Shown: piece after piece, positions 34,914-51,059 of the stretch
How the letters are laid out: each line of letters opens with the position of its first letter
Numbering within the stretch: the stretch's first letter is position 1
Source: Portulaca oleracea
Taxonomy: Eukaryota; Streptophyta; Magnoliopsida; Caryophyllales; Portulacaceae
Direction of reading: 5' to 3'
NCBI GenBank assembly: GCA_029582165.1
Contig: CM055871.1
Location: 31,013,802-31,077,801, forward strand
Length of the DNA stretch: 64,000 bases
Translations under genes and position numbers: made by a program
The notes under the pieces: generated by a model
What the model was told of the DNA's origin: nothing
Database searches by the model: none
Seen by the model: only the letters and a program-made list of their open reading frames with translations

Positions 34914-35604
34914 TTCTAATAATCCCAACTTTGGGTGACTACCGAACTTTAAAAATGTACGTCAGCAGTCCAAAATTTTGGCAAATTATATTTTTTCGGT
35001 ACAAAATCAACCTCCATATTTTTCACTTTGGGGTTTTTAAAGTTTCAAAATTTTCTAATTTTTTTCATTCCTGCCAAGAAATGTTATGAAGTTTAGTTAC
35101 TAAAAGAATATTTATATATTTTTTAAGAATTTAAACAACTATTATGATTTCTTAAGGAATAAAAGGGCAAAAATCAGAAAAAGCAGAAAACAATTGAAAA
35201 AATTTGGGACAAATTTTGTAAATTGACTAAAAATTGTGGGGAAGTGTTGTGCTAAGTTTGGGAGCAAACACAAGTCAAAATCCTTGATATTTAGAGTCTC
35301 CACTCCAGTGGCAGATCCCCATTGTGTTTGGGGGTTGCCATGGCCACCCTAGGCCAAAAAAAAAGAAAAAAATAGTAAAATTAAGAGAAAAAAATTAGGG
35401 ATTTTATGTTATTATGTTATCGTAACAGTGTAGTGGCCTCCCTTATTTTGAACATCTAGATCCGCCACTGCTCCACTCAACTGTGGTTTAAAAAAAATAC
35501 AATTTATCGAAATTTAGGACCGTTGGCGTACCGCGTACATTTTTAAAGTTCGAAATATTATTGTTTAATCACTAAAAATAGAGATTATTAGAACCCAATT
35601 TTTC
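34914..35604. mobile_element. Long-TIR element (Mutator-like), family also at 39552
   Basis: The left arm begins GAAAATTGGATTCTAATAAT and includes CGAACTTTAAAAATGTACG. The right arm is the complement (CGTACATTTTTAAAGTTCG, then ATTATTAGAACCCAATTTTTC). Arms extend over about 100 bp. No target duplication was found. A hAT MITE is nested inside. Confidence 0.55.
35306..35470. mobile_element. hAT-type MITE, 165 bp, nested
   Basis: Ends CAGTGGCAGATCC and GATCCGCCACTG. A perfect 8 bp duplication CTCCACTC lies at 35298-35305 and 35471-35478. Same family as 9074-9239, and of almost identical length. Confidence 0.85.
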
Positions 35605-36507
35605 ATAAATTATTAGGAAAATACTATTTGACAGATTTGGTATATCAATACACTTTTGTATATTTAGCTTTATACATGGATAATGGAGTAAACTATCATG
35701 TTCAACATTTCAAAAACCATGGGCCAACTTGTAATAAAGGGTCTTCAACTTCCATCACTCTTCACTTAGGATGACAAGTGAGCACATTTAGAGAATTAAA
35801 GAAAACCCTTGGTAAATGTTGAAAGTCATAATGCCTCTGACACCCCAGCGGCGACAAATTCATATAATATAACAAATTGCACATTACATCATTAGAATGC
35901 ATCAAAAAGAGAAAGACCAATATATATTATAACTATTCTTAATGTTACAATATATAAGACCGATACTAAATAAGCAATAAATGAATTTAGAGAAATTGTT
36001 GGAGTATAATGAATTAGGAATGCGACTAATGAATAATAAATAAATGAACTTATATGAAATAAAGAGGTTAATTTAACGTGATTGTCGTGGCGCGGTAGCC
36101 CATTTTCCTAAAACCGAATATGCTCCTCTATTTATATAAGGGAGACTCGTGAGCAATCGATCTCCAAAGTTACACTACATAGTGTCCGAACGACATACTA
36201 AAACAAACAATAGTGAGCAAACTAATGTATAAACATGAAAATTACTAATTTTTGGTTGAAAATACAATTGCAATCCGAAAACCTATTAATAAAATATAAT
36301 TTTGGTGGAAAATTATGATGGAAGTCAACAAAATTTACTCAGAAAAAACACATTGAAAGAGGCATTTCAACTCATTCAATTATCAAAAAACTATGTTTAC
36401 CCGAAAATTGATACGAGTGTATTATTGGCAAAAGTGAGGGGTATAAAAATTAAGTTACAAACAACATGAATTAAAAAATTATCTTGTAATTGCACTTGAC
36501 TTTAGGG
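35605..36507. other. Intergenic, no gene recognised
   Basis: AT-rich. A TATA-like ATTTATATAAGGGAG lies at about 36131-36145, in a less AT-rich patch, without a following coding frame. It may be an old LTR or promoter remnant. Confidence 0.3.
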
Positions 36508-37910
36508 TTTTTTTTTAATAATTAGCGGTCAAGAGACCCTTTTATTAAAAATCTGCACCTTTAAATCAGGCAGACAACGGAAAATGAGAACAAACCATCT
36601 AAATCAAACTGAAAATCCTATGCCACCTGAACCAATCCCAGAAAGTTACAGCAAGGAGAACACTGAGACTAAGTGATTTTCAATCTGCTGAAGGGCTACT
36701 AACATGACCAATGAATGCCAAGGAATTCCAACTGATGAACACACAACAACCCAAAAAATGTTGCTGAAGAACTGCCAACAGAATATCCAAATCAACACAA
36801 TGATGGCAATAACCCACATAGAGCTTTAGACAACGAATTGGAAACAAAGTTGGAGCCAAGAATCAGAATTTATCTAGTGAAGACACATGATGTTGCACTA
36901 CCACCCAAGCCTTGTCTCATTCAGCTGCAGAAAGATGCTAAGATGGCAGCAAATGTAACCCCAAAGAATCTCTAAATGAAAAGCCAAATACACCTTCATG
37001 AATAGTCAACACCCCACCATGTTCATGCCTTAATATTTCCTTGTTGTAGTCATTTTGAATTAGCTTCAAGCCAAATACTTCTCCAAAACTGAATTAATCA
37101 GCCTTGCCAATGCTTGTACTCAGAAAAGATGAAACACCAGAGGAACTATGCACCCATTTCATCATTGAATATGCCCAGACAACCACATCAGTCTATAAAA
37201 AGCAATTTGAACCCACAAAGCACTGAGAACTGAATCAGTAATGGATTTGACCAAGCTAGCCTTCACCAAGACCCCAACACCTTACGAAATTCACACCAAA
37301 AATTCAGCAGTCCCTATCTGAATTAGTTTTGTCCACTAATTTGAGGATTAGCAACAACAAGCACTTCAACTGATTAACCCACACCAATTTGGGGATTAGC
37401 TTCACCCCCTATATCTCTTAGGAACATCATAAGCAGCAGTATAGAAATGTCCAACACAGCATAACATAACTTCAGACTGAGCCAACAATGTTGTTGAGGG
37501 CTTAGAGGCGAATGGACACACCTCACAAAGATATACTGACAGTACCAGACATTTTAGGCTCCTCAGCAAGCCCTTCTTTTGCGCTATTCACAAACCCTCT
37601 CTTTGATTTCAAAAACAGATGTAGACATACCCAAGTCAAACTGCACCCTTCAAGTCTACTACCTCAGCACCAACCAACCCAAAATTTAACTGATTACATA
37701 CCCTTAGAACTCTTTGCAGACATAAGTTCAGCTGTTCAGGTCTTCAAATATGATTTTTAAGCACCTTTGAATCTCCAAATACACTCAGACATATCAATAG
37801 ATAACTATTCTCCTCTCCAAAGTCTCTCGCACTCCAACCTCCGAGCCTCATCAGAAAGCGAGACTGCCTTCAGTTGATGAAGACAATGATTTTCTAATGA
37901 ATTTCCGTCG

Positions 37911-39293
37911 TCAAAGACTCTCTTGGACCTTTTTCTTTTTCCTCTGTGTCGCAATTTTCCCTCCATTCTGATTTTTGAACCTGACAGTTCTTTTTGGCCT
38001 CATAAAACCAGTGAATTCTCCAAAAGCAATAGCCTTTTGAGCAATGTATTTTCTAGTATTCACTATTGACTCATCTCCAGAGGAAAGTGATTGAATATCA
38101 TTAATGCTACAATCATTCTCAGGCCCCTCAACCTCCTGACCAATCATATTTTCAATGTCCTTCCCTTCATTTTCAAGAAGCAGAGGATTTGTCACTGCTT
38201 CAATCGATTTCTTAAGACCTAGTACCCCTCCATCTCCTAATGCAGCTGTGGCATTAATGAGAGGCTGGTCATATGCCACAGGCACAATTTCAAGTGCGGC
38301 TTCGTTAATTGAGGCTGATTGTTCTACCAAATGAGGACTGTTCAATTCCACATTGTGCAAATCAACTCTTTCATTCCATGCTGAGACTTCTGGCGTTGCG
38401 CTTATTGAATTACCAACCTCATTGCAAGATTGAATGCCTTTATTGTTAGGCTCATCCATAGACAACTTTGGATTTTCATTTGATGCAACTTGAACATTTT
38501 CATCAACCTCATCATCTTGATCATCATCACTGGAGGGATCCAAAGCTGACTCCGTATCATTGCCAACCTCATGTTCTACAGATGGTGGGATAAGATGCGA
38601 GCTAATCTCTCTAACAAAGACTCTAAAAGAGCAATTCTGTATATCCAGAAGTATTTCACCATTAATCAAACAAAAAACATCAGTTTGAATAAGCCCCCTC
38701 ATAATCTCAAATTGGTTTGTCGAGGAAATACACCTAGCAAGAGACAACAAAGATCCCCATGGATGTGTACACCTCTGGAAATTCTCCCAAGTCCATCCTT
38801 GAGGTGGGACTCCAATGATATCGACCCAAACTCTTCTAGACTCTGCGGTATCATATTTTGACCATGGCTTGATTTCAACAAACCAGTAATTCAATTCCAA
38901 AGGATTTGATACGACTTCATTCATTTCCTGAACAGAGGGGAATGTGAGTATGAATTGTACTCCACTTAGAGTAGTGATTTTAGAGAATGGACCAAAGTTA
39001 TCCTTGATCAACGAGGCCAGAGGATCAAGGTCTCTAGGGCTGCTAGTTGTGCATATGACACTTCTTTGCAACCATTCCTCAAATTCTTCATTCACATTCC
39101 CATTTGTTCGAAATTGCACATGCTTTGATTCCGATTCCACAGAGTTCTCTTGCGTTGAATGTTTGCGTACCCAGACTAGTTGTTCTTCATCCTCTTTGCT
39201 GTTCCTTTTGCCCAATCCACAATTATCCGATGCCCTCTGACATGCTTGCGTCTCAATTTCTGAATGCACAGTTCCGCCTCCTTGCGTCTCCAA
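37911..39293 (-). pseudogene. LINE ORF1-like protein, C-terminal part (DUF4283-like)
   Basis: A 460-codon frame continuing, one frame over, from the RRM frame at 39538-39176. Residues about 70-240 (WLQRSVICTTSSPRDLDPLA, then YDTAESRRVWVDIIGVPPQG and GSLLSLARC) resemble the DUF4283-like middle domain of plant LINE ORF1 proteins, including the conserved R-x-W-V-x-x-x-G-x-P-x-x-W-x-x-x-x-F pattern. The rest is acidic and low complexity (SSDDDQDDEVDEN), ending in a basic tail (QRKKKKVQE). In LINEs, ORF1 binds element RNA and chaperones it. The start at 39293 is only the first ATG of this frame; the true start is probably upstream at 39538. It may still be transcribed as a domesticated or hypothetical gene. 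Confidence 0.55.
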
Positions 39294-39538
39294 ACTTGGA
39301 TAAATCCAAAGCTTCCCCCAAAGTGTCTTCTATGGATTACGTTCACCGACTTGATTTTTGCCCATCTCCCGAAGATTCCTCGAAGTCCATATTGATCAAG
39401 ATCCTTTGGCAGATTGCCAACAAAAATGGTTGAGAAATTTGATTTGAATTTTCCACTTCCCCGTCTTTCCTCCTCACTTTCGTCTCCCGCACTCCCCAGT
39501 ACTCCCTCCTCGCTTTCTCTCACCATCTTTTTTGGCAT
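39176..39538 (-). pseudogene. RRM domain at the N-terminus of LINE ORF1
   Basis: A 120-codon frame. After an acidic start (DESEEERRGSG) comes one RNA recognition motif: RNP2-like TIFVGNLP (residues about 37-44) and RNP1-like GGSFGFIQVW (about 73-82), then LRRKHVRGHRIIVDWAKG, the last beta strand. It overlaps the 460-codon frame by 118 bp in another frame. The two frames read as one protein if a single frameshift lies near 39176-39200, where both encode a K/R-N-rich stretch. A one-base indel or a short intron could explain this. Confidence 0.6.
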
Positions 39539-39837
39539 GTATTAAGAAAAGGAAAATTGGATTATAATAATCCTTACTCTGATTAATAATTCGAAGATTA
39601 AAAAAGTATGCCAATGGTCCCATATTTCGAAAAATTGTATTTTTTTAGACCATCACTAAGTGCATATGCTAAATATTGAAGATTTTGATTTGCCTTTGCT
39701 CCCAAATTTCACACAACACTTCCCTATAACTTTTTAGTTAATTTACAAACTTTATCCCAATTTTTTTTTAATTTTTTTGATTTTTCCGCATTTATTTCTT
39801 TAAAAAAAAATCAGAATAATGGTTCTTAGGATTAGCA

Positions 39838-40466
39838 ATGAGCTAAGTCGGTTCGCGAGGCCCCGTGAGCTAGCTCGCGTGGAAAGCTCAATAAGCTCAA
39901 GCTCGAGCTCATCACGTAAGTGAGCCAAACTGAGCTTAAGGAAAAACTCGACTCATGAAGCTCGCAAGGTTGGTGAACATGGAAAATTGGAAGACATGTG
40001 TTATGTTTGATGATATAATTTCAAAAATAAATTACTTCATTCACATAAATTAGGACTTATACCTTTGACAGATCGACTTTTATATGTTGTAAATGCACAA
40101 TCACAAATTATTTTCATTATTGTTGTAAACTTACTTTAATTTTCATCCTATATGTGTTTTTTCACCTTAATTAATTTTCAATCTTATAACATTTTTAACT
40201 TTTTTATAAATGCATTTTTTTACTGTTTTCTATTTTAAGAATTACAGTTTATTTGAACACTTTGTAGGTTAACAAAATGAGTAGCAATAAACAAAGTATG
40301 CACTTATCAAAGCTCATGAGGGCTCGCAAGCCTTGGCGAGCCAAGCAATAAGCCTTACTTCTCAGGCTCGCCAAGCTAACGAGCCCGAGCCGAGCCTATA
40401 GTGTATCTCACCAGCTAACCCTCGAGCCTACCAAGTCTGGGCTCGACTCGGCTCATTGTCAAGCCT
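39838..40466. mobile_element. Decayed TIR element rich in GAGCTCG motifs
   Basis: The left end AGGATTAGCAATGAGCTAAG and right end GGCTCATTGTCAAGCCT are imperfect inverted repeats. The ends hold many GCTCGAG/GAGCTC phrases and the centre is AT-rich. Target duplication unclear (TTA on the left, TAA on the right). Confidence 0.45.
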
Positions 40467-40589
40467 AATTATTTGTTCAGATTCTCAAAAAAAAAAATTT
40501 AAATTCTTTTAGTAACTACACTTAATAATTTTTTCATGGACATAAATGAAAAAAAAGACAATGATATACATCTTGACTCAAGATGGTTA

Positions 40590-40960
40590 GTAACCTTCTT
40601 GCATTGTCTATATTTCACATTTTGTTAATTTTTAATAATATTTTCTCTAATAATTATGTATATTTATCAACTATAAGAGTATAATACTTATTTGTCAGGT
40701 CAAAAAATATAAATAATAGCTAATTTTATGAGTCATAGTAGAAAATGCACATTCTATGCATAGTTTTATATTTATGAAAAAACATAAATTAAATAAATAT
40801 TTTTGTATTGTTTATAGGTTATAATAACCCTCAAAGTAATGAAACATACCTTTATTTTAATTTAAATATACTTACATTTAACTTTATGAATGATTCAGGT
40901 GAGATGCAAGATTGTTAAGAACCATCTTGCAGCAAGATGCTTATCATTTTGCATGAAATT
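40590..40960. repeat. Dispersed repeat, related to 34480-34850
   Basis: Direct copy with substitutions and small indels. Its ends ACTCAAGATGGTTAG and GAACCATCTTGCAGCAAG are inverted. Confidence 0.55.
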
Positions 40961-41263
40961 TTTTTATAAAAATCTAAAATTAGACTTTAAAAAACCCCAA
41001 CGTGAAAATATGGAGTCTGATTTGATATCAAAAAAATCAAAAAATTCAAAATTCATATTATTATTATTTAATCACCCAAAGTATAGATTACTAGAATCTA
41101 ATTTTTCTGAAATAATTCTTTAAAATATCAAATGAGCAAACCGGTAAATATGAAAATAATTTATGTCAAGTTCAATTAAGTTCATAGTCTTATTTAAGTT
41201 ATTACTCATAGTAGGCTTCAACACGTGCGATGCACGGAGTGAACTAAATTAGTTATTTTTCAA

Positions 41264-41299
<36 letters not shown>

Positions 41300-41315
41300 G
41301 TTGTTGTTGTAGTTG

Positions 41316-41349
<34 letters not shown>
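41264..41349. repeat. (ATT)n microsatellite with GTT interruption
   Basis: ATT units, a short GTTGTTGTTG stretch, then ATT units again. The asparagine-rich frame on the opposite strand is an artefact of this. Confidence 0.95.
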
Positions 41350-41600
41350 GGTATAAATGTACTATCCTGGTTTGAATTGGCCGACCCAAAAAGACTGGTC
41401 CGAAAACTTGGCTAAGATTTACTATTCTCACCTTTGTACCTAAACTTTTTCCTACTGGATCTATTCCCATATTTATGTGTGACTACAAATTGTGTCATAT
41501 TGTTAGATATTCTACCATAATATCATGAATATCGTTTTTAATTTAAATTTAAAATTTGAAAGCTTTACTAATAATATTAATAGATTATTATTATAATAAT

Positions 41601-41892
41601 TATAGGAAACACCAAAATAATTACTAAAATTGAAAATAGAAAAGAAAAATATAATTTTCTACGTTGTGATTGGTCAATTCCCCTAAAGTCACTCCCATGG
41701 CTCTATTTCGTGGGACCCACAATGATTTCTATTATAATATATAGATTATAGGAAACACCAAAATAATTACTAAAATTGAAAATAGAAAAGAAAAATATAA
41801 TTTTCTACGTTGTGATTGACCAATTCCCTTAAAGTCACTCCCATGGCTCTATTTCATGGGACCCACAATGATTTCTATCATAATATATAGAT
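41601..41892. repeat. 146 bp tandem duplication
   Basis: Two head-to-tail copies starting TATAGGAAACACC, differing at about five positions by eye. Confidence 0.85.
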
Positions 41893-42651
41893 GATATTTA
41901 CTAGTTTGCTCATAATTTACTTGCACATTAACTTAGTTAATGTTAATAATTTAAAATTTCAGATTATAAATGTTCATAAGTTTAACAATTATTTTTTAAA
42001 TGTGCATGAAATTAGGTTGCAGATACCCATCATCACATAAGTGTTAATTTTTCTAACTATCTTGTCCCTTTTTATTTGTTAATTTTACAATTTCAATAAT
42101 TAAAATACCTAAATTACTCTTAATTAATGAATTTGAGTTTTATTTTATTTTTTAAAATTCTCCTTTATTACTCTCCTTAAATTAAAATTAACGGAATAGT
42201 ATATTTGTCTATACACAAATCTTTTACTCTATTTTCAATAAATATTAATTTTGCAAAGTCACGTATTTTGACACTAAAAAAAGGACGGATGGAATAATTT
42301 ATTTGCAACTAGCCACATGGGTATCCACAACATAATTTCATGGACATTTAAAAAATGTGCTTTTTTTTTTAAAAATTTATCACGTGCCTCTTTTATAATG
42401 CAAATAAGTAGTCACAAAACTTTTATTGCTAAAAAAGAATCTTTAATAAAAAGTCATGAAGGCAATAATGCCAAGGTTGTTGCTCTTAACCACATGTTGT
42501 TTATAGTGCGGAAGAGTGGAGATGGAATTACAAACGACAATGAAGCCGTGTCCCATCATCTTCCAACTTCCTCTTTTTTGGTTTTTCTTTTAAAATTTTA
42601 TTGATCAAAGCTTTTTCTTTCTGAGGCACCCCTGATCACTACTCCCTCCGT

Positions 42652-42896
42652 TCCATATTAACTGTCGTCTTTGAAAATTGTGTAGTTAAACTTCAAAATT
42701 TTGACCGTAAATTTCTCAATATATACAATGAGTTGCTATATAAAATTACTACCATTAAATTCGTAATGAAAAATACTATCATGAAAGTATAATATTGCAA
42801 TTGTTAATAATATATTATGTAAAAAATTATTAATCAAAGAATAATATTGAAGACCGTGAAAGTCAAAACTATGACAATTAATATGGAACGGAGTGA
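42652..42896. mobile_element. Stowaway MITE upstream of the OPR gene
   Basis: Starts CTCCCTCCGTTCCATATTAA and ends TTAATATGGAACGGAGTGA. Inverted arms; TA precedes. It lies about 420 bp upstream of the OPR start codon. Confidence 0.7.
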
Positions 42897-43145
42897 CTAC
42901 GCCGGAATTCGGGAGTGCCCTGCGCGTTGACTAGTTGCCATAAAAAACAGTCAAAATTATTCATGAATTCACACCCACTCCCTCCCAATCCTACGGTCCA
43001 CATAAGTCTACAAAGCGAGTCCTATTGATGACATCACTGCTTATTATTTTTGTTGGAAGAAAAAGGCAGTGCTTCGTAATTCATTGCATCTTTGTTTAGT
43101 TTTCCTTTTACCAAATCTGTCCGTCCATCTCCATCCTGAGGCTCT

Positions 43146-43153
43146 TATATAAA
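43146..43153 (+). promoter_or_regulatory. TATA box of the OPR gene
   Basis: TATATAAA in the context CTCTTATATAAACCCC, about 168 bp before the start codon, a normal plant spacing allowing a leader of about 135 bp. A W-box-like TTGACT lies at 42927-42932, but one such hexamer proves nothing about wound or jasmonate control. Confidence 0.6.
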
Positions 43154-43313
43154 CCCCTTCCCTTCACAGACTTTTTTTTCCAACCCGGCCATTTCTCAAG
43201 CAACGCTGCCATACATAAAGACGCAACTCGTTTCGCTCGTGTTTGTTTAAGTCTCTAAAGTCTTCTACCCGTACATTGTTCAAATACTCATTTGATTGAA
43301 TACTACCATCATT

Positions 43314-47328
<4,015 letters not shown>

Positions 47329-50300
47329 TTTTTAATGTAATCATTATTTGAAGTTAGGAGTGCAAGAATAATATAGCCAATGTAATGGGTTTTCTTTTTG
47401 GGTGAGACAATGTATTATACACAACGTATTTTCCAATCCCAAGTACTTTCCAATTGCTAAGGATCTATGATAAAATTGGTTTTAACTTGAAACTATGTAA
47501 GCGTAAGTATGCCACATGTTAATAAAGTTGGGTTCCTATTTCCAAGCCCATTGTTTGGATTGCATTTCTGTCTAGGGTTATTAAAAAAAACTTGTCTTGA
47601 AATATTTATTATGGAAATTTTCTACCCAATCCAAAGTTTTGGGTATTTGAATCAAAAAGTTGATTTTAATTGGGTCAGGTACCCGGGTTAGGAAAAAATT
47701 CAGGTAATCAATTCGGATATGGGTCGACCCCCGACCAAAATCGGGTGCCCCAAATATTCGAGATTAAAATTGAGGTGCAAATTAGGGTCCTCTTCCTTTC
47801 TTTTCAATTTTTTTTATTGTTTAATTTTATCTTCACTTATATCTTAATGTGAGATTCTAGTTTTAGAATTTAAAAAAAGTAATATGACTAATCAGTACTA
47901 GTCATATAATATGTCCCAGTAATAATATACTAGTATTTGATAGTCCCGTCAATACATAGAAAATCTTTTGCTAATTTATATATAACAATAATTACTAGTA
48001 GCATGCAAAAGAGTGTATGTTAGTGTGCAAAAGAGTTTGTGCTAGGGTGTAAAGGTAGGAGTGTGTCCCATAAATAATTACTAGTATTAGTGTGCAAATA
48101 TTTCACAAAAATTTGTGCTAGTATACAAAGGAATCTTTCCCACAAAAAATTAATGTGTAAAAGAGTCTATGCTATTGTGCGAATGAGTCTATTAATACCA
48201 AAAACATAGTGTGCAAATGAGTTTGAAATTGTATGCAAATGACTCTTTCCACAAAAACTTAGTGTGTAAAGGAGCCTCTAAGCGTGTCCAAATGAATCTT
48301 TACTACTATGCAATGAAATCTATCCCACAAAAATTAGGGTGCAAAGGAGTATGTCCTAACAGACAAATGAGTCTACGCGCAATTGACTACACAGCAGTGT
48401 GCCGAAAAACCTCAAAAAACATAAAATAATGCATGATCGAGCTCTTTATCGATATCATAATATCAATTAATAGCATATAATTTTTGTAATTAAATTAAAC
48501 TATATAGAATACATTAAAAGATAGAAGTTTTTTTTAAAAAAAATATGAATGATAATTGGACCATATTTTTAATCAAGTACAATACATTAAAATTTTGAAT
48601 GATGAAAAAAAATTATAATAGTCTAAAAATTGGGAGAGTAGAAAATGTTTTAAAAAATATATTTAGTAAAAGTCAAAAACATGAGTAATAAAAAAATAAA
48701 TCTTTGATTGACATATAAAAAATATATGTGAAATAGAAAAACATTGAAAAACAAAAAACACATTCAATGTGCATGATGGAAGCCTTGAACCCTTGACTTC
48801 TAATCTCATCCATACCATTTAACTACTTCAGCTTCTATAAATTGCATTAAAACTACATTCTTATTTTATGTTTGTACAATAGCAGGAGTAGAAAGATATA
48901 CAAAAAAAAAAAAAAACCCTAATACACACTAAAGTTAATATTCATAACTTATATTGGTGTTAAACACTTATATATAAGAGAGAGTGTTAGGAAAAAGTTA
49001 TTTAAAAAATAAGAATTTGCAAAAGAACTAAATAAATAATGTATGTACAAAAGAATATTAAATGCAAAAGAAGGAAGACAAAAAATAATTATTGGAAGGG
49101 GAAAAAAAAAGCAAAATGCACATAACACATTTTGAACCCATAAAATGCAATTCTGTTAGGTTGTTCTCTAGCCACTCGAGTAAAGCTACTTTGGTGCAGT
49201 ATCACAAGCACTATCTATTAATTTGAAGCATGGCAGGAGTAACAGCGAGACTTGTATTCCCGCGGGACTACAGTCAATCTATTAAATAATATGGTCGTAG
49301 AAGCTCACCAAATCCATTTTTTACAATATTATATTATATTGTATGATATAATAACCAATTTAGGGAAAAATTAAAATGTATTTAGTATGATAAACTAACA
49401 AAGATGTTTACATATTTATTTGCTAGAGTAAAGTGATTTGAATTTTGAATCAGTAGGTCAACCTAGTAGGCAAACCTAGAAATGATCTGTTTTTATTTTG
49501 TGGTAGTGTAGATAGCTGATAAAGAAATAAAAATTAATCCAGCCTACTTAGCGTAGTCTAACGTCTAAGCTACGGACTGGACCTACCTGACTCTTCAGAG
49601 TTCACTGACATTAACAAAGGACTTACACAAAACCCACCTACATAAGAAAATGAACAACCTTTAGAATTGTCCGAGTAGGATAATCGTATATCCCTTTCCG
49701 TCGCTCGGAAAAGATATGGCCATCATCTGGCAAAGATTTACGCTCCTTCCGCTTTCCTAAGGCTGATGTAACCTTGGTAGAGCATTGTCACCTACTCTTG
49801 CCAATGCTGCATTTGTTCCTCAATATTCTACTTGAACTTTGATTATTAGAAAGCTTGTGCGCGTTCTGGTTGCTTACAATCTAGCTGCTTATAGGCTGAA
49901 TATTGACAGTATGATAGTCATGGACTAAGACTTGAGTACTTCCTGCATGGCTATATTCCTGACCCACTTGATTAACATCCTATTCCTGTAATGCCATCTC
50001 CTCCTCACGCTTATGGTTCACATCCCTTTGTCCTTCATGCAGCGCATGAGATTCACATTTACAGACATATGATTGATCTTGAGAAGACCTTTTCTTAGTT
50101 ACTATTCGAACTGTCATATACCACATGCTTAGAAATTATTAATAAATGATTTTGCACTATTTCTCTTTGTAAAAAAAATTAGTTATAATTATTAAAGCTA
50201 ACTTTTTCTATATGTTATTATTTTGGTGTTGGAACCTGTACGTACACCCACTATTTTTAAATTTTTTTTTGTTCATAAAATCTCTCTGGAATAGTTACTA

Positions 50301-50440
50301 TAAGGTAAGTTATCTATTTCTTAATTGTAAAAGCAATTTAGTAATAAAAATACCACATTGTTATTATAGTTATTTGTTTATATTCTTATTTTTTGTGCTA
50401 GGTTTATTTACGTTTGATGTAGTAAAAATCTTACTTCCCT
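47329..50440. other. 3' flank of the OPR gene and degenerate repeats
   Basis: Presumed 3' UTR to about 47450, then AT-rich DNA with the degenerate array at 47995-48420. A less AT-rich stretch at 49550-50060 reads like decayed coding sequence on either strand, but no family is recognisable. No intact gene. Confidence 0.4.
47995..48420. repeat. Degenerate short tandem array (GTGCAAANGAGT type)
   Basis: Variants of GTGTGCAAAAGAGTTTGTGC and TCCCACAAAAATTA recur about ten times at irregular 30-70 bp spacing. The open frame at 48211-48429 is a by-product. Confidence 0.6.
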
Positions 50441-50900
50441 AGCATCATTTGACAGATCTGATTACCTGATAGGTCAACAGTTATCTTTGGGTCAAATCCT
50501 ACCATGGGCCCGATTGAGGTATTGGGTTAAGTATGTCAACTCCCAACTCACATGGGACAAGAAGGAGCCCAATCCTTCTTGGCCAAGATTAGGGTTAGCT
50601 AGTTTTCCATCTAATTTACTTTCATCCATTTCTACCATAAATAGCCTCTTTGGTATTCTTGATGGGACATGACTTGGGAAACGTTCATCATTACCACCAA
50701 GAACTCCCACATATGGATTTTCCCTCCAGTTAAACAACATCACTCAATCTCGAAACACTCACGCTCCCCCAACACGCATTAGTTATCCTCGATCCCTATA
50801 TTAAATTCAGCGTCGGAGGGCCGTTCCTGGGGTCAGACCTTGGGGCACGCCTTCTTTTGTAGGTTGAGAGCGCTAGGAGGTTCCAACTTATCATTATCCA
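50440..50900 (+). mobile_element. LTR-like remnant, probably Ty3/gypsy
   Basis: An ordered LTR-like set: GGGCCCGATTGAG, ACATGGGACAAGAAGG, TTAGGGTTAGCTAG, a TATA-like CCATAAATAGCC (50636-50647), then GGAGGGCCGTTCCTGGGGTC and TTGTAGGTTGAGAGCG. This resembles long gypsy (Athila/Tat-type) LTR ends. No TG/CA boundary or coding region is visible. Confidence 0.35.
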
Positions 50901-51059
50901 CATAAGTCTAACCCTCCCAACTCACCTCACCCTAATTTCTCATAAATCTACTTAAGGATGAGTAGTCTATGGAAAATTTTAAATTCGATAGTGAAATTTT
51001 GAGGGCTCATAACTTAAGATTTAGACATTGAATACTTAAGGACGAGTAGTCCATGAAAA

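Larger units (their letters stand above)
36508..39540 (-). mobile_element. LINE-type retroelement with RRM ORF1, no ORF2
   Basis: On the minus strand the element starts near the ATG at 39538, carries an RRM plus zinc-finger-free gag-like ORF1 (39538-37911), continues with about 1.4 kb of non-coding 3' sequence, and ends in an A-tract (T run 36508-36516 on the plus strand). No endonuclease or reverse transcriptase frame exists between ORF1 and the tail, so it is non-autonomous or internally deleted. Plant L1-clade LINEs with an RRM in ORF1 are known (the BNR type described from beet). A target duplication was not found. Confidence 0.5.
39552..41107. mobile_element. Long-TIR element (Mutator-like), 1.56 kb
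   Basis: The left end GAAAATTGGATTATAATAAT matches the complement of the right end (TACTAGAATCTAATTTTTC), as in the element at 34914. Two other elements sit inside (39838-40466 and about 40570-40960). No transposase frame and no visible target duplication. Confidence 0.45.
41108..42640. other. Intergenic upstream of the OPR gene
   Basis: Holds an ATT microsatellite and a 146 bp tandem duplication; otherwise AT-rich. No gene recognised; the frame at 42317-42604 has no domain. Confidence 0.45.

Noticed and set aside
36120..36160. TATA-like promoter ATTTATATAAGGGAG
   Set aside because: No coding frame or leader follows; isolated TATA-like strings are common in AT-rich DNA.
41249..41470. Asparagine-rich minus-strand frame
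   Set aside because: Produced by the ATT/GTT microsatellite.
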